Notes: a model not told the origin generated them from the letters alone. A stretch of 64,000 bases of DNA from Hanleya hanleyi (GCA_036873755.1 JAVTVY010016059.1:1-64000); one strand, 5' to 3'. Positions 1 through 10,773 are shown, counted from the stretch's first letter. Translations and numbers: made by a program.

Positions 1-950
1 TATGATATAAAGACTTAGTCTGGGTGTCCCATGATGCCTGACGGAGGTTCCTTGTTGTGAAGTGTTTTTTTTTTAAGACCATTATTTATAAGGAATTCCT
101 TTGGGTCCCTTCTATATCATTGTTAGGAGAGCGCCTTTGACTGCATTCCTTATATTGATAGTTCTTCTGTTTACGAGATCGTTCTTGTTTTCATAGTGTA
201 TCGAGACCCCGTTTCTGATGGTTCTTCAGTCGACAGACATAGTGATGTATCCACTCCGCAGGTTTTGGTGCGAAGAAAGTAGAATTCATCCATAACAAGG
301 AGCACTTAAATTGCGAGTTTCCTTTTGAAACTTTTATTGTTCTTCTCACTCTGAGCTTTTAGATAGGATTATACCGGGTATATCAAATTGTATACTGTCG
401 TGCATGTCCATTAATCGTGGTGTAATAATTTTATATTCTCTTCGTGCTTGTGTCACGCGTTTTTCAAAGGGGAGGTGTATGTTGAGGGTTAAATTTAGCT
501 CACGTAGATTCATCCATATTCCAACCACAACGGCGTAAATGTTTAAATGTAGTACACACTTCCCACTAGAATACGACACGTCAAGTGTCAATCACAATTA
601 TCAAGCCAATCACTGAGTCTCGTTTGATTAGTCATATTGAGGCCCGCGACGTCTAAATTCAGACAGTTTGGTTTCTACATCCAGAGAGTTTACTTCATGA
701 TTCCGGAAGACGTATAATGGGCTTTGTAGCTATGGGTTTAAAGTATATTTTCTAGTTCGCTATGCCTCGAAGTTCATGCTGTTCATCATGGTTATATATA
801 TTGTAAATATGAATAAATCTATGTTTCACAATATGATCATCTTGCATCCATGTTTCTAGGAATATGTTTATTGTCTTTTGTCATGTTGTTAGACACGTTA
901 GACACGCTTCCATACTTTAAGGTACAGTCTTGCTCATCTCTGCTTCGTTA
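1..950. other. AT-rich flank, nothing supported
   Basis: No open frame longer than about 80 codons with protein-like composition is visible, and no tRNA, tandem array or terminal repeat was recognised. The only relation noticed is that the sequence from about 950 onward begins to resemble the dispersed repeat family annotated next. Confidence 0.5.
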
Positions 951-1700
951 CTACTAAAATAGGATTCGTAACAAGACGTTTTGTCTGTTAATTTGATTCA
1001 TGCTTTCAGTCGTGGTCCTTGAAAGTAATTGTGGTAATCCCGGAATATCAAAGACGATTTCGCGTTAATGTGGTATTAACTCCTCTGGGGGGAATTGTTA
1101 AGCCGAATAAAAAAGTGAGTCTGAAACGGCGATATTAAGTTACACAGAGCAAATTGGTCATCTGCCCAACTGACAGAGTTTGAAAGCTTTTGTTGAATTC
1201 TCGGTCAGTGTTCATTATCTTATATTTCTGGCAGGACAATCTGTGCTAGAACCGGTACGTCTTGTGGTAAGATGGTAGTAAAACGATGCTCACTCGTTCA
1301 CGGCAAACTCAGTTGGGCAATATTGCCTCCATTCTGCAGGCGGTAAGCCATGAATAGCAATGGCAGACAGATTGAAATCAATTTTCCGCGTGGAACAGTC
1401 GAGTCAACAGTCGCTGATCATTACGGTCGGAAATATAGTGACAGTTAGGCTCGACCAGTTACAGTTTATTCTCTATCCTATCTGACTTCTAAGATTTATT
1501 TCCTGTCTCAGTAACCTATCCATAAAACAAAATTGTCGTCAGAACCTTGGAAAAGTTTCAATAGACGAGTTTCTCACCGAGATGGTAGAAGATATTGTGG
1601 TTGGCAATCTGTCCAAAATCTTCTCCTCACAACGGATTCAATACTCGGTAATCCATACTCAGTCTGTATGCTGAAACTGCCTAATGCTTTCGTTTTCCGA
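950..1700 (+). repeat. Dispersed repeat family R3, copy 1
   Basis: This segment shares ordered blocks with about 5560-6130, 39360-39930, 44820-45400, 55840-56380 and 57380-58130. Shared landmarks include TTTGAAAGCTTTTG, a block around GGTAAGCCAT, GATTGAAATCAATTTTC, CAGCCAGGTTCGATAT and GAGATGGTAGAAGATATTG. There is no intact ORF and no recognised protein, so it is best called an unclassified interspersed repeat of about 600-700 bp. Boundaries are approximate. Confidence 0.65.
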
Positions 1701-1737
1701 GAAAATGTCTTTATTAATTTTTCGGATTTAACACAAA

Positions 1738-1805
1738 TTACAAGCGTCTAGTCCGTCATTCATAATCCAGCCATCGTCCATTAGAGAATATCCGCGTCCA
1801 TAATT
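1738..1805 (-). repeat. Naiad-associated 3' tail fragment
   Basis: The reverse complement of the roughly 80-bp tail that follows Naiad-type fragments elsewhere (for example 6590-6672, 8055-8133 and 35695-35770). The landmark on this strand is AAGCGTCTAGTCCGTCATTC. It is an isolated tail with no adjacent RT sequence. Confidence 0.6.
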
Positions 1806-2684
1806 ACCCACACGGAACATCCTTTGCTCACAAACATTTTGCTGTGAAAACATTTGGGAAATCCAGTTAACTGCCACCGATATATAGACGATATTTCTAT
1901 ATGTTGGCAATGTATAGTTCTCCAGGCTTCCCCCATTTCATATACATAATTAAAGCTCAAAATAAACAACGCAATAACGTCTTTTCACACAATTATTAAA
2001 ACATATTTGTTTTCATCAGAACTATTTGTATCCATCACGTAATAACTTTGTTTCTAGCATACGGCACCTTAGTAGGAAATATAGGCGATTGAAACTTGAA
2101 CAGAGTATAAAATATACTGGTGTTTATATACTCATGCCGCTACAATATACAGTTACGCATACATGACCGTAGAATTGCCGATGAGAGGATTTTCTAACCA
2201 ATGCTATAAGCTATCAAGTCTTATTCAAATGAATCATAACATACCAGATACCTCGGATTCCGAAACAATGAAGTTAGGGTAAACTTCGCCAAATGGCAAG
2301 AGTCAATCACTTCCGGGTTGATAATCACGAACTACATTGCATAGAAATTTGACAGTAGGTTTCATATGCTGAGATTTTTCAACATTTCTAAGAAATATGA
2401 TATTTCAAATTCCAAATGAGGCTTCAAACTGTTGCAGATTAGTGCACTTTGATAATGCATGGTGACAGGACACCTGGTCAACTGGGATAAGAAGGTTTAA
2501 TGTATACAAAGTTTCAGTGACACCGGTCATCTGTCATTAGCAGCTAGTTGAAGTTTCAATGCTGAACCCCCCTCAAGAATATGACATTTGATGTATCACA
2601 AGGCGAATAATTTTATGCCAAAAGGATTTATGCATCGAGAGGTTTCTATATTTTTGGTGAATTTTTAAGCTAATACATAACAGG

Positions 2685-3330
2685 TAGGTTACAACACATA
2701 TAAGGGAAGTGGGAAGAGGTGCCGACATACTGACTGCGTCACATGACTTCACAGAATAGTCTTCTGGTAAACCTATTCTAAAGCACATACCAAGAATCTA
2801 ACGATTCATGTATGTGTTGTATCTCAGGTACGCTTTTATTGTACCTGTTCATGTGGCAACTTGGATGATATGACCACACGGCCCCTAGCACCGGCATAAG
2901 CGGTATTAGATACAAATCTAGAGAGCTATGATGGAAATGCTCTGACAACTCGTATACTGGTAATTGGTGAGCTGTTTCGCTGTGACAACTCGTACATTGG
3001 AGATTGGTGAGCTGTATCGTCGTCAGATGTAAATGACGACAATTAACACAAAAGACTAGTCTGTAAGGCCCGATGTCGACCCAGCATCAACTTCCCACAA
3101 ATGCCAACATATATCAAAGACCAAAAGGTCTGTACAGGAGGCGGGCCTCGGGGACGAAACGTCCACCAGCAGAATCTTGCCATATACAGGAATAAATTAC
3201 AACACATATAAGGGAAGTGGGAAGAGGTGCCGGCATACTGACTGCGTCACATGACTTCACAGAATAGTCTTCTGGTAAATCTATTCTAAAGCACATACCA
3301 AAAATCTAACGATTCATGTATGTGTTGTAT
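2685..3330 (-). repeat. Repeat R2, reverse copies with uninterrupted GCGGTA site
   Basis: A little more than one unit of the ~563-bp R2 repeat (tandem at 33734-35040) in reverse orientation. It contains the module TAGCACCGGCATAAGCGGTA followed directly by TTAGATACAAATC near 2885-2915. At the Polinton this junction is interrupted after GCGGTA, so this copy is a natural empty site. Small open frames here are shared by all R2 copies and look non-coding. Confidence 0.8.
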
Positions 3331-3349
3331 CTCTATTTGGTGAATCCAT

Positions 3350-3550
3350 GCCAAATCAGGTGCAAAACAGGCGTCGGAGTATATTGATGTGACTTCGATG
3401 AAGGACTGGAAGCAGTACATAGCCGACATCGGATCTCACAATGTTCACACAAAAGCCACTCTTTTCTTTTCGGCAAAAGTTTTGTCAAACCACGTAATGT
3501 CCAGGCGAAGCATTCAAGTGAGGAAGACCGATAACTCTATTTAGTAGCAT
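3350..3550 (-). repeat. Exon-like dispersed repeat
   Basis: Related to 52700-52960 (shared order: GGTGCAAAAC, a GTGACTT block, AAGGACT, AGTACA, and a GACATC block). It may descend from a duplicated host exon on the minus strand, but no domain is recognised and stops interrupt the frames. Confidence 0.35.
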
Positions 3551-4170
3551 TATGTTATAATACAATACAATACAATATAAAATATTCAAACGCAACTCAC
3601 AATTGTGGTGGGTAAAATGCCGGTGTACTGCCCAGAAGACTCATGGCACCACGTGCCAATATTCTGACCGCATCATATCTAAATACATTCCAGGGACCAA
3701 AAATGATACCTATGAGGATTTGTACGTCAGACACGCTTTATTGTATCTGTTCATGTGGACATCTGGAATGACATGACAGCACCGGGTTGAGCGGAATCAG
3801 ATGCAAATATTCAGAGCGATGATGTAATAATCATATCAAGTCATTTGATGAATAGTGATGAACTACGTGACCGACAGAGAGAAAAAAAGGTTCAAACGAG
3901 GAAGTATTTGTGGAATGCCCGTTCCTTTTCAGAACAAATGCCCGTGACACGTACCCGATACCGACCAAGCCCTTCATTCTCCACCTATTTATTTAATTTT
4001 TTTTATTTAATGCTTTATTTATTTAATGGATTATTTCGATTTTCTATATATATATGTATATATACAACTTGTTTGAGAATTTATCATTTCTTCTACAGCG
4101 TACTAAAATATCCATATATAAACAATATACATATTTATACATTATTTAATAATGTATTTAATCAGACCTC

Positions 4171-4400
4171 ACTGCGGTGGCCTAATGGTTAGAACGTCGG
4201 CCTCGTAAGGGGTAGGTACTAGGTTCAATCCCAGGCCGAGTCATACCAAACACTTGAAAAATGGAACTTGTTGCTTCCTCGCTTTTGCTCAGCATTAAGA
4301 GGATAGAACAAGGACTGGTTCGCTCGGTGTCAATATAATGTGACTGTGTGGTGTGTCTTCAGTGGGAAAACACTATAAAATGGCAGCATTATATCTGCTC
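4171..4400 (+). mobile_element. tRNA-derived SINE
   Basis: The head carries a pol III A box (TGGCCTAATGG, 4178-4188) and B box (GGTTCAATCC, 4222-4231) at tRNA-like spacing inside a cloverleaf-like segment. It is followed by a body with CTCAGCATTAAGAGGATAG and TATAATGTGACTG. The two boxes plus a non-tRNA body are typical of a tRNA-derived SINE rather than a functional tRNA. The 3' boundary near 4400 is estimated. Confidence 0.75.
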
Positions 4401-4639
4401 TGTTACAAGTAAGTACTAGGTAAATTGATATTTATACATTGTAATTCATATAAATACAATAGAATGTATAAAATCAATTGATCAAAAACAACGTTTTCTG
4501 ATACTCCTCGTTAAGGTGTCAGTCGGGTTTTATCTCGGGTTGATTTTCTACTGTTCTGAATCTCCCTGATGAATGAACGTTTGGGCAACTTGAAGGATGA
4601 AAATTAGATTACTGGAAGCAAATTTACCCAGGTTTAACT

Positions 4640-5080
4640 ACCTCGGATATGATACGGTATGCATATATGGGTATTACTAGAGAGGATTGTTCTAGGTCAG
4701 GCTCACTGATCAGATGTATGTTAGCTCTAACCATCAATGGCGATTGGCCTCCGTTAGCCAGCACCACTTCATTATTGACACCGGTCGATGGCTGATTGAA
4801 ATCAATTTTCTGTGGCGTGATTTTGGTACACTGTTTAAGGCCAGTATAAATCTTCCAGGTTCTTTGCCGTATTCATCTGCTCCTGTGAACACCAAACAAA
4901 GTTAACTTTTACCATTTACTGCTAGAAATCACAGCTAACTACAAGAAAAGAACTTGTACCCTTAATTATAGGGTCGTCGGTTCTCTACCGGTGTCGCGGC
5001 ATAAATTATCGACACAAGTTTGTATTATGGAATTTATTTCTTCCACAAGACCCTTGTGGAGTTGAGTAATAGACCTGGAC
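4640..5080 (+). repeat. Dispersed repeat family R4, copy 1
   Basis: Shares ordered blocks with 32190-32600, 44150-44640, 52970-53420 and 57080-57270: CACCGGTCGATGG, GATTGAAATCAATTTTC, TTTACTGCTAG and TTTATTTCTTCCAC. No coding capacity was recognised. It shares the short GATTGAAATCAATTTTC core with family R3 although the surrounding sequence differs. Confidence 0.65.
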
Positions 5081-5559
5081 TTGCTTTTCAGTTGTAACAG
5101 TTGGAAATGGATAACCAGTGCTACAAAAATGACTAGTATTTGCAACGATACGTCGCTACTGAATACATTAAGGAATTGCCTTACATATGTTGTTTCCCGC
5201 TGATCATCTAACAACGCCTTCTAGGAACTCCGGTCAAACTGCTTAGTCAGTATCTTTCTTGTGGTACTGGAGGAACTATTTACATTAATTGGTCATATCG
5301 TAGAATTTGCTCCAGTTCCGTCATAAGATTAGACGAAACTGGAATAATTCCTACATGTTCGCCAATCAAATTAGCGTTCCATTAGGTACACAACAAATAC
5401 ATATAAAGACGTTTCACCTTTTACTACAGGGATTTTGTGATATCGTAGGGTGATTTCGTGAACAGTCACATTCAAAGAATGACCGGCCTCATTTCTCTTA
5501 AAAACGACAAATATGTTTTGTTGATAATGCGTCATTAATTAAGGATGAGCCATCATCCA

Positions 5560-6130
5560 CTAATTCTTGAAGAAGATCAACAAAATAGTACGATATTTGC
5601 GTCACGTTTTGTCTGATAGATTGTTTATACCCTCAGTCACAGCCAATGAAATTATATGTGGTAATCTCAACAGATCCATGCCGATCATAGTATTGGCTCG
5701 GCTATGTGGATCATTACAAGTTTGTAAGTTGTGGACTGGTAACTTGTTTGAAGTGGCATTGTATCAAATTAGGCAGACCGAATTATCGTCGGTCTAACTG
5801 AAGGGGTTTGAACGATTTCGTCGGTTTTCCAGCACGTGTTGACTGTATTGTACTTTTCCTGACAGGCAAATCTTGGGGCAGAACCGATACTAATTGTGGG
5901 AAAATGTTAGTAAGAGGACCCTCAGTCGTCCACGGCAAATAAGTCTGTTGGACGACATTAGCTATATTTGACCGACGGTAAGCCGTTATTGGCACTGGTC
6001 GACATCTGATATAAATCAGTTCCGGCGGAGATCTGGCGCGGAATGTATAGACTCGAGTCAGCGTACAGAGGTTGATCATTACGTGTGTCTGATATAGCCA
6101 CAGCCAGGTAAGATACCGTGATATCTCGGA
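5560..6130 (+). repeat. Dispersed repeat family R3, copy 2
   Basis: Same block order as copy 1 (growth of the match from TGTGGTAATC through GGTAAGCCGTTATTGGCACTGG to CGTGTGTCTGATATAG). The short reverse-strand open frames inside are not conserved between copies and were not treated as genes. Confidence 0.65.
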
Positions 6131-6179
6131 AGAACTTGATGCTAAAGATCACATTCCGCTCAGACATGTATCCACATGG

Positions 6180-6672
6180 GATTTTCTCAAATTTGACGAT
6201 ACATATCGCATGCTGATAGCAAAATACGAACGTAGCGTGCAAGATCTATGGCGTTACGTTTCGTAACTTGTGTCTAATTCCGCTTAACCCGGGGCTAGGG
6301 GCCGTATGAACCCATGTACTTCAAGATCCTCATGCTGCTCATATGAACAGTCACAATCAAAGCGTGACTGAGATACATCATTCTCTGGATAACGACTGTA
6401 CAACGATTATTATGGATTAAGAATACTGATCAGCGATACGGATTTTATATTTTTGGAACATCATGATGTCTTGTCCGCATCATTGAAAACTGTTGACAGC
6501 TTCTGTCTTGCAGGAATCTAGTCTATGTTTATGTATACTATGATTGTCTTTTTGAATTTGGTGCTAATACTGTTATATGGATATGGAATAGGTCTTTGAA
6601 TTATGGACGGGGATATTCTTTAATGGACGACGGCTGAATTATGAATGACGGACTAGACGTTTGTATTTGTAT
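6180..6672 (+). mobile_element. Naiad-type retroelement 3' end fragment
   Basis: Contains the end of the RT-type frame (residues resembling the last part of the 47442-47762 minus-strand frame), then the R2-like module CTAATTCCGCTTAACCC with CTAGGGGCCGTATG, then the conserved non-coding tail ending GACGGACTAGACG. The same order is present at 7730-8133 and, reversed, at 47075-47460. Confidence 0.6.
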
Positions 6673-7017
6673 TCCCGACTCTCTATACTACAATCCCTCA
6701 TCAGGACCTTATTGTCCGTCTAAGTTCATTAATAGTGTCTGTGTTCAAGGAAACTGATCGTTGATATATTAATGTCGGAAGACCTAAAGCATTCGTTAGC
6801 TCTACTACATACAAGAGATATCATTCATGGGATGTTACTTTGTTTATAGAGTTGCTTGAATTTCTCATTAAAAATATCTATGTGAAATTTGGCAGCACAA
6901 TATACCAACAGCATATAGGTATTCTGGGTATTAATTGTGGACCCCTGTTGGCTGACCTATATATGTTCTCTTATGAATATGACTATATGCAGGCGCTTTC
7001 AAAAACCGATCCATTCA

Positions 7018-7125
7018 AATTACAAGCGTCTAGTCCGTCATTCATAATCCAGCCGTCGTCCATTAGAGAATATCCGCGTCCATAATCCAAAGACCTATTC
7101 CATTTTCCATATAACAGTATTCCTT
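7018..7125 (-). repeat. Naiad tail inserted in reverse inside the RT fragment
   Basis: About 110 bp identical in type to 1738-1805 and to the reverse of 6590-6672. It splits the plus-strand RT frame between the YMQALSKTDPF segment and the segment that follows near 7126. Confidence 0.6.
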
Positions 7126-7292
7126 CTCATTCACCAAACGCTACATAGACGATCTTCTCGCTGTGGGTTATCGCTATATAAATGACGCAGTGAGGGATAT
7201 ATATCCACCTTCACTGGATTTGAGGGAAACTACAGATAGCCCTACATGCACATCATATTTAGACCTATTTTTCTATAAAAATGAAGCATGTT

Positions 7293-7460
7293 GCCATATG
7301 AACAGGTGCAATAAAAGCGTACCTGAGATACAACACATATCACGAATCGTTAGATTCTTGGTATGTGCTTTAGAATAGGCTTACCAGAAGACTATTCTGT
7401 GAAGTCATGACGCAGTCAGTATGTCGGCACCTCTTCCCACTTCCCTTATATGTGTTGTAA
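7293..7460 (+). repeat. Repeat R2 partial copy
   Basis: Matches the R2 segment GAACAGGTGCAATAAAAGCG through TTCCCTTATATGTGTTGTAA and interrupts the Naiad RT fragment between residues KNEA and the SRRLYDK-type residues at about 7465. Confidence 0.65.
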
Positions 7461-7729
7461 TTCTCTCTCGTCGACTTTATGACAAAAGAGATGATTACAA
7501 TTTCGACATCGTAAACTATCTCTTTCTGGACAGTAATATTCCAGTGGGACCTGCATTGTAGCAGAAACTTATAAAACAGTGCTATACCACCAAGCGCCTC
7601 CACTCAAAGTTTCTCAAATTTGGCGATACGTATCGCATGCTGATAGAAGTGGGAAAAATTTACGACTTCTGGAGACCAATTGACTCTACAGGAAAATAGG
7701 AGCGTAGCTTGCAACATCTATGGCGTTAC

Positions 7730-8133
7730 GTTTCGTACCTTGTGTCTAATTCCGCTTAACCCGGGGTTAGCGACCGTATGAACCCCATGTACTTCAAGAT
7801 CCTCGCGGTGCTCATATGAACAGGCACAATCAAAGCGTGACTGAGATACATCATTCTATAGAGGACGACATTACAACGAATATTATGGATTAAGAATACT
7901 GATCAGCGATACGGATTTGATATTTTTGGAACATCATGATGTCTTGCCGGCATCATTGAAAACTTTTGACCGCTTCTCTCTTGCAGGAAACTAGCCTATG
8001 TTTATGTATACTATGATTGTCTTTTGAATTTGGTGCTAATACTGTTATATGGAATATGTCTTTGGATTATAGACGCGGATATTCTTTAATGGACGACGGC
8101 TGAATTATGAATGAAGGACCAGACGCTTGTAAT
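7730..8133 (+). mobile_element. Naiad-type 3' end, second copy
   Basis: Repeats the order seen at 6240-6672: CGTTACGTTTCGTA, CTAATTCCGCTTAACCC, a GTGACTGAGATACATC block, TTGCAGGAAACTAGCC, and the terminal tail ending GACGCTTGTA. It follows the RT fragment directly, as expected of a 3' UTR. Confidence 0.65.
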
Positions 8134-8149
8134 TAGAGTAGCTAGCCTA

Positions 8150-8890
8150 TTCTCTACACTATCTCACTTTTTCACAGTTTTTGCGACAGACTAGTGTTGG
8201 GTAGAAATGATAGAAGATATTGTGGTTGTTAATCTGTCCAAAACTCTACTGAGCGGAAAATTACTCCGTAACCCATAGGCTATTTGTGTGCAGAAAATTG
8301 TTTTAAAGAGATGGCATCTGTGATGCGTCTATCAGGAACAAAATGTCTCTATTAATTTCTTCGATGTTTTGTATGCCAAACATTGCTGCTAATATAACTG
8401 AGGAGTATATTGTTTTTCGGACAAATCCTGCATTTCTAAGACTTTACTGGGATAGCTCTGTTTGGGAGTATATATATCAATAGCGTTCTTATTGAACACA
8501 AGTCAGGTCGTCTGGTCCCATCGATACTTCATTTCCGGATTCATAATCCTGTTACCAGGCGTCACAGCATTCAGTAGGCAGCTGTGGCCCATATAGGTGT
8601 TTGACCAGAAGTCAGGTCCTCGTAATGCTAATATAAATTTCATCACCATCACTTGCCGGAGGCTTTACACTACAACCTGGATGTCATTATAGCTTCGCAC
8701 GAAGGAATTGATACCGTGAATTATGTAGTTGATAATTATAATAGTCGGGTTTATTTAATGAATGTGATATGAGAATATGTTGCAAAATGCATACCATTCC
8801 GGTGTACAGTTAGATAAAAAAATATTTCCAAAATCTCTTCTTCATTCGTGCAGATCTAATAAAGCTCGCCACTGAGCATATCTATGAGAT
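8150..8890. other. Intergenic, repeat remnants only
   Basis: A short R3-like piece (GATAGAAGATATTGTGGTTG near 8210) is visible. Otherwise no gene, RNA or tandem structure was recognised. Confidence 0.45.
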
Positions 8891-8916
8891 GATTTTTGAG
8901 AGAGAAAGAATAATTT

Positions 8917-8989
8917 GGTCATCAGCGGGATTCGAACCCACGACCTCGGTTATACGCGCCGATGCTCTAGCGACTGAGCTATGATGGCC
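8917..8989 (-). mobile_element. tRNA-like SINE head
   Basis: A 73-nt segment that folds as a tRNA-like cloverleaf on the minus strand. The acceptor strands GGCCATC and GATGACC pair with one mismatch, the D arm is AGCTC/GAGC, and the T arm contains GGTTCGAATCC. The anticodon loop lacks the usual T33, so it is more likely a SINE head or pseudo-tRNA than a functional gene. A related 73-nt segment is at 23987-24059, and the trailing sequence TTTGAGAGAGAAAGAATAA recurs at 63704. Confidence 0.65.
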
Positions 8990-8991
8990 AT

Positions 8992-9142
8992 TACACCTGT
9001 GGATGGTCCCTGTGATCACCAACCTTCTCTCTCGGTGTTGCGTTGTGCGCAAATGGCTTTATAATGAAGAATCTTAAATTGCGCACAATACAACACCGAG
9101 AGTGAAGGTTGGTCATCACAGAGACAATCCACGGGTGTAATT
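8992..9142. repeat. Large inverted repeat (foldback) next to the SINE
   Basis: Arms of about 62 bp (8992-9053 and about 9076-9142) are near-perfect inverted copies, sharing ACCAACCTTC, CTCGGTGTTG and GTGCGCAA, with a loop of about 22 bp. The left arm starts at the 5' edge of the minus-strand tRNA-like head. Confidence 0.75.
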
Positions 9143-9357
9143 ACAACGCATATATGGAAGTGGGAAGAGATGCCGACATACTGACAGATCCACATGACTT
9201 CACAGTATAGTCTTCTGGTTAACCTATTCTAAAGCACATACCAAGAATCTAACGATTCGTGATATGTGTTATATCTCAGGTACGCTTTTATTGTACCTGT
9301 TCTTGTGACAACTTGGATGAAATGACCACACGGCTCCTAGCACCGGCATAAGCGGTA
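9140..9357 (-). repeat. Repeat R2, left part of the Polinton target
   Basis: Reverse R2 sequence that stops at GCGGTA (9352-9357). It resumes at 23526 with GCGGTATTAGATACAAATC on the far side of the Polinton. The two parts together match the uninterrupted copy at 2685-3330. Confidence 0.85.
9352..9357. repeat. Target site duplication, left copy (GCGGTA)
   Basis: GCGGTA lies directly outside the left terminus AGTAGTATAC, and the same six bases lie directly outside the right terminus at 23526-23531. Six-base duplications are characteristic of Polinton/Maverick integration. Confidence 0.92.
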
Positions 9358-9399
9358 AGTAGTATACAAAGAGTATTTGAATGTCACTTGACCTCAGAA

Positions 9400-9440
9400 A
9401 TTTGCATATGACCTCTGTGACGTCACTCGCCAGCCAATCA
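9400..9440 (+). promoter_or_regulatory. Octamer, CRE and CCAAT cluster in left terminus
   Basis: Within 85 bp of the end lie ATTTGCAT (9400-9407, octamer/POU), TGACGTCA (9418-9425, perfect CRE/ATF palindrome) and CCAATCA (9434-9440, NF-Y-type). All three recur inverted at the right end. Their location at the extreme termini suggests a replication-origin or promoter role; this is inference. Confidence 0.6.
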
Positions 9441-9470
9441 GAAGCGAGTATTGTGTCACATGGGGTCATG

Positions 9471-9780
9471 TGTGGTGGATGGGTGGGTGGTGGGTTTAAG
9501 ATGGCGGCTGTGGTGGATGGGTGGGTGGTGGGTTTAAGATGGCGGCTGTGGTGGATGGGTGGTGGTGGGTTTAAGATGGCGGCTGTGGTGGATGGGTGGG
9601 TGGTGGGTTTAAGATGGCGGCTGTGGTGGATGGGTGGGTGGTGGGTTTAAGATGGCGGCTGTGGTGGATGGGTGGGTGGTGGGTTTAAGATGGCGGCTGT
9701 GGTGGATGGGTGGGTGGTGGGTTTAAGATGGCGGCTGTGGTGGATGGGTGGGTGGTGGGTTTAAGATGGCGGGCTGATAT
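9471..9780 (+). repeat. 38-bp tandem array with YY1-type motifs, left
   Basis: Eight units of about 38 bp, each containing GGGTTTAAGATGGCGGCT. AAGATGGCGGC starts at 9498, 9536, 9573, 9611, 9649, 9687 and 9725; the eighth, at 9763, ends GGG. One unit is 37 bp. AAGATGGCGGC is the classic YY1 recognition sequence. A long open frame across the array is an artefact of repetition. Confidence 0.9.
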
Positions 9781-10261
9781 TTGTTCCCCCGGCAAAATTT
9801 AAGGGGTCTCAAGGTCATCTGGCGATCACGTGATCAAGGCATGTACTGACATGTTCTGATTGCATCAGCATTGGCTGGGTGCCAAGTGTTGACCACTATA
9901 GGTCTGGCAACCTTGACCTTTGTATTCTCCGCGGTGATGCGGTCTGGCGGTGATGCGGTCGCGGAAGAAAGCTTCAAGTGGAGGAAAAGTAGTCCCTAGA
10001 CTACAAATACGCTGCATGGTCCGATTGGGGCGAGTGAGGCTCTTTTCAGTCATGTCATGGGTGTTTTCACAGAATAAATGCCATGCGGAGGATGGGTACT
10101 AGTATTTCGCTGACGTCCTAGTAATAAACATAATCTATAGGTGTTGTACCATGTTAATAGGATCAGTCTAGCATCTGTACCACTCTAGGGTCGAGTGTTT
10201 ATTGTCCCGTGTATCTCCGCAAGAAAACAACAAACAAAATGGCGGCTCCAGGATGGTGTGG

Positions 10262-10680
10262 GGATTCTGCGCATGCGCGGTGGCCCAAGGGTATGGAAAT
10301 AGCCGTGTTGGGAGCTAGGGGAGCCACTAATAGTCCAGTGGGGTCAGATGAGGTATCCATGTGAAGCATTCGTGAAGGAGCATCTGACTGGACTAGTGGG
10401 GTTGAACTAGCGTCATTCTGCGCATGCGCGGTGGCCCAAGGGTATGGAAATAGCCGTGTTGGAGCTAGGGGAGTTACTACTGGTCCAGTGGGGTCGAGTG
10501 AGGTATCAAAGTGAAGCCTAGGTGAAGGGGCATCTGACTGGACTAGTGGGGCTGAACTATCGGCATTCTGCGCATGCGCATAGACGTTTTGGGATGTAGG
10601 GGAGTCCCTAATGGTGCAATGGGGTCGAGTGAGGTATCCAAGTGAAGCCTAGGTGAAGGGGCATCTGATGGGTTGGGTGT
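10262..10680 (+). repeat. 150-bp subterminal repeats with NRF1-type palindromes
   Basis: Nearly three direct copies, period 150-151 bp. Each begins ATTCTGCGCATGCGC and continues with AGCTAGGGGAG or a variant, GTGGGGTC, GAGGTATC and GGCATCTGA or a variant. The NRF1-type palindrome TGCGCATGCGC(G/A) is at 10268-10279, 10419-10430 and 10569-10580. A single related unit without the palindrome appears inverted near 22805-22930 in the right end. Confidence 0.85.
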
Positions 10681-10773
10681 GCGGTAGGAATATCATTCTT
10701 TTGGACTAACCCATCAGAATAGTACGTATCACGGACTACACTCGACGTCTAGGCGCGCATGTGTGACCTGGTC

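Larger units (their letters stand above)
6680..7760 (+). pseudogene. Naiad-type (Penelope-like) reverse transcriptase fragment
   Basis: Broken frames read, in order, residues matching the minus-strand RT at 47442-48317: a segment YQQHIGILGINCGPLLADLY (the RT active-site-adjacent motif), DPF, then after a gap YIDDLLAV-type residues around 7150, then IYPPSLDLRETTDS and TSYLDLFFYKNEA, and finally a piece near 7480-7640. The family is a reverse transcriptase of the Penelope-like, Naiad clade (assignment explained at 47420-49917). Frameshifts, stops and two nested repeat insertions (7018-7125 and 7293-7460) make it dead. Confidence 0.65.
9358..10150 (+). repeat. Polinton left terminal inverted repeat
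   Basis: The outer 110 bp match the right terminus in inverted orientation almost base for base (one visible T/G difference in the CGCC context next to the CRE). Next comes the 38-bp array, then a more divergent inner part that still shares TTGACCTTTGTATTC, GTCTGGCGGTGATGCGGTC and AGTAGTCCCTAGA with the right side. The inverted similarity then runs into the 150-bp subterminal repeats (10262-10680), so the total inverted homology may reach 1.3 kb on this side. Confidence 0.9.

Noticed and set aside
8917..8989. Functional tRNA gene
   Set aside because: The anticodon loop lacks T33, the acceptor stem has a mismatch, and the tail is shared with other repeats, so a SINE head is more likely.
9381..9650. 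89-codon frame with MAAVVDGW repeats at the left Polinton end
   Set aside because: It is the translation of the 38-bp non-coding array; the same array on the right gives a mirror frame (23308-23502).
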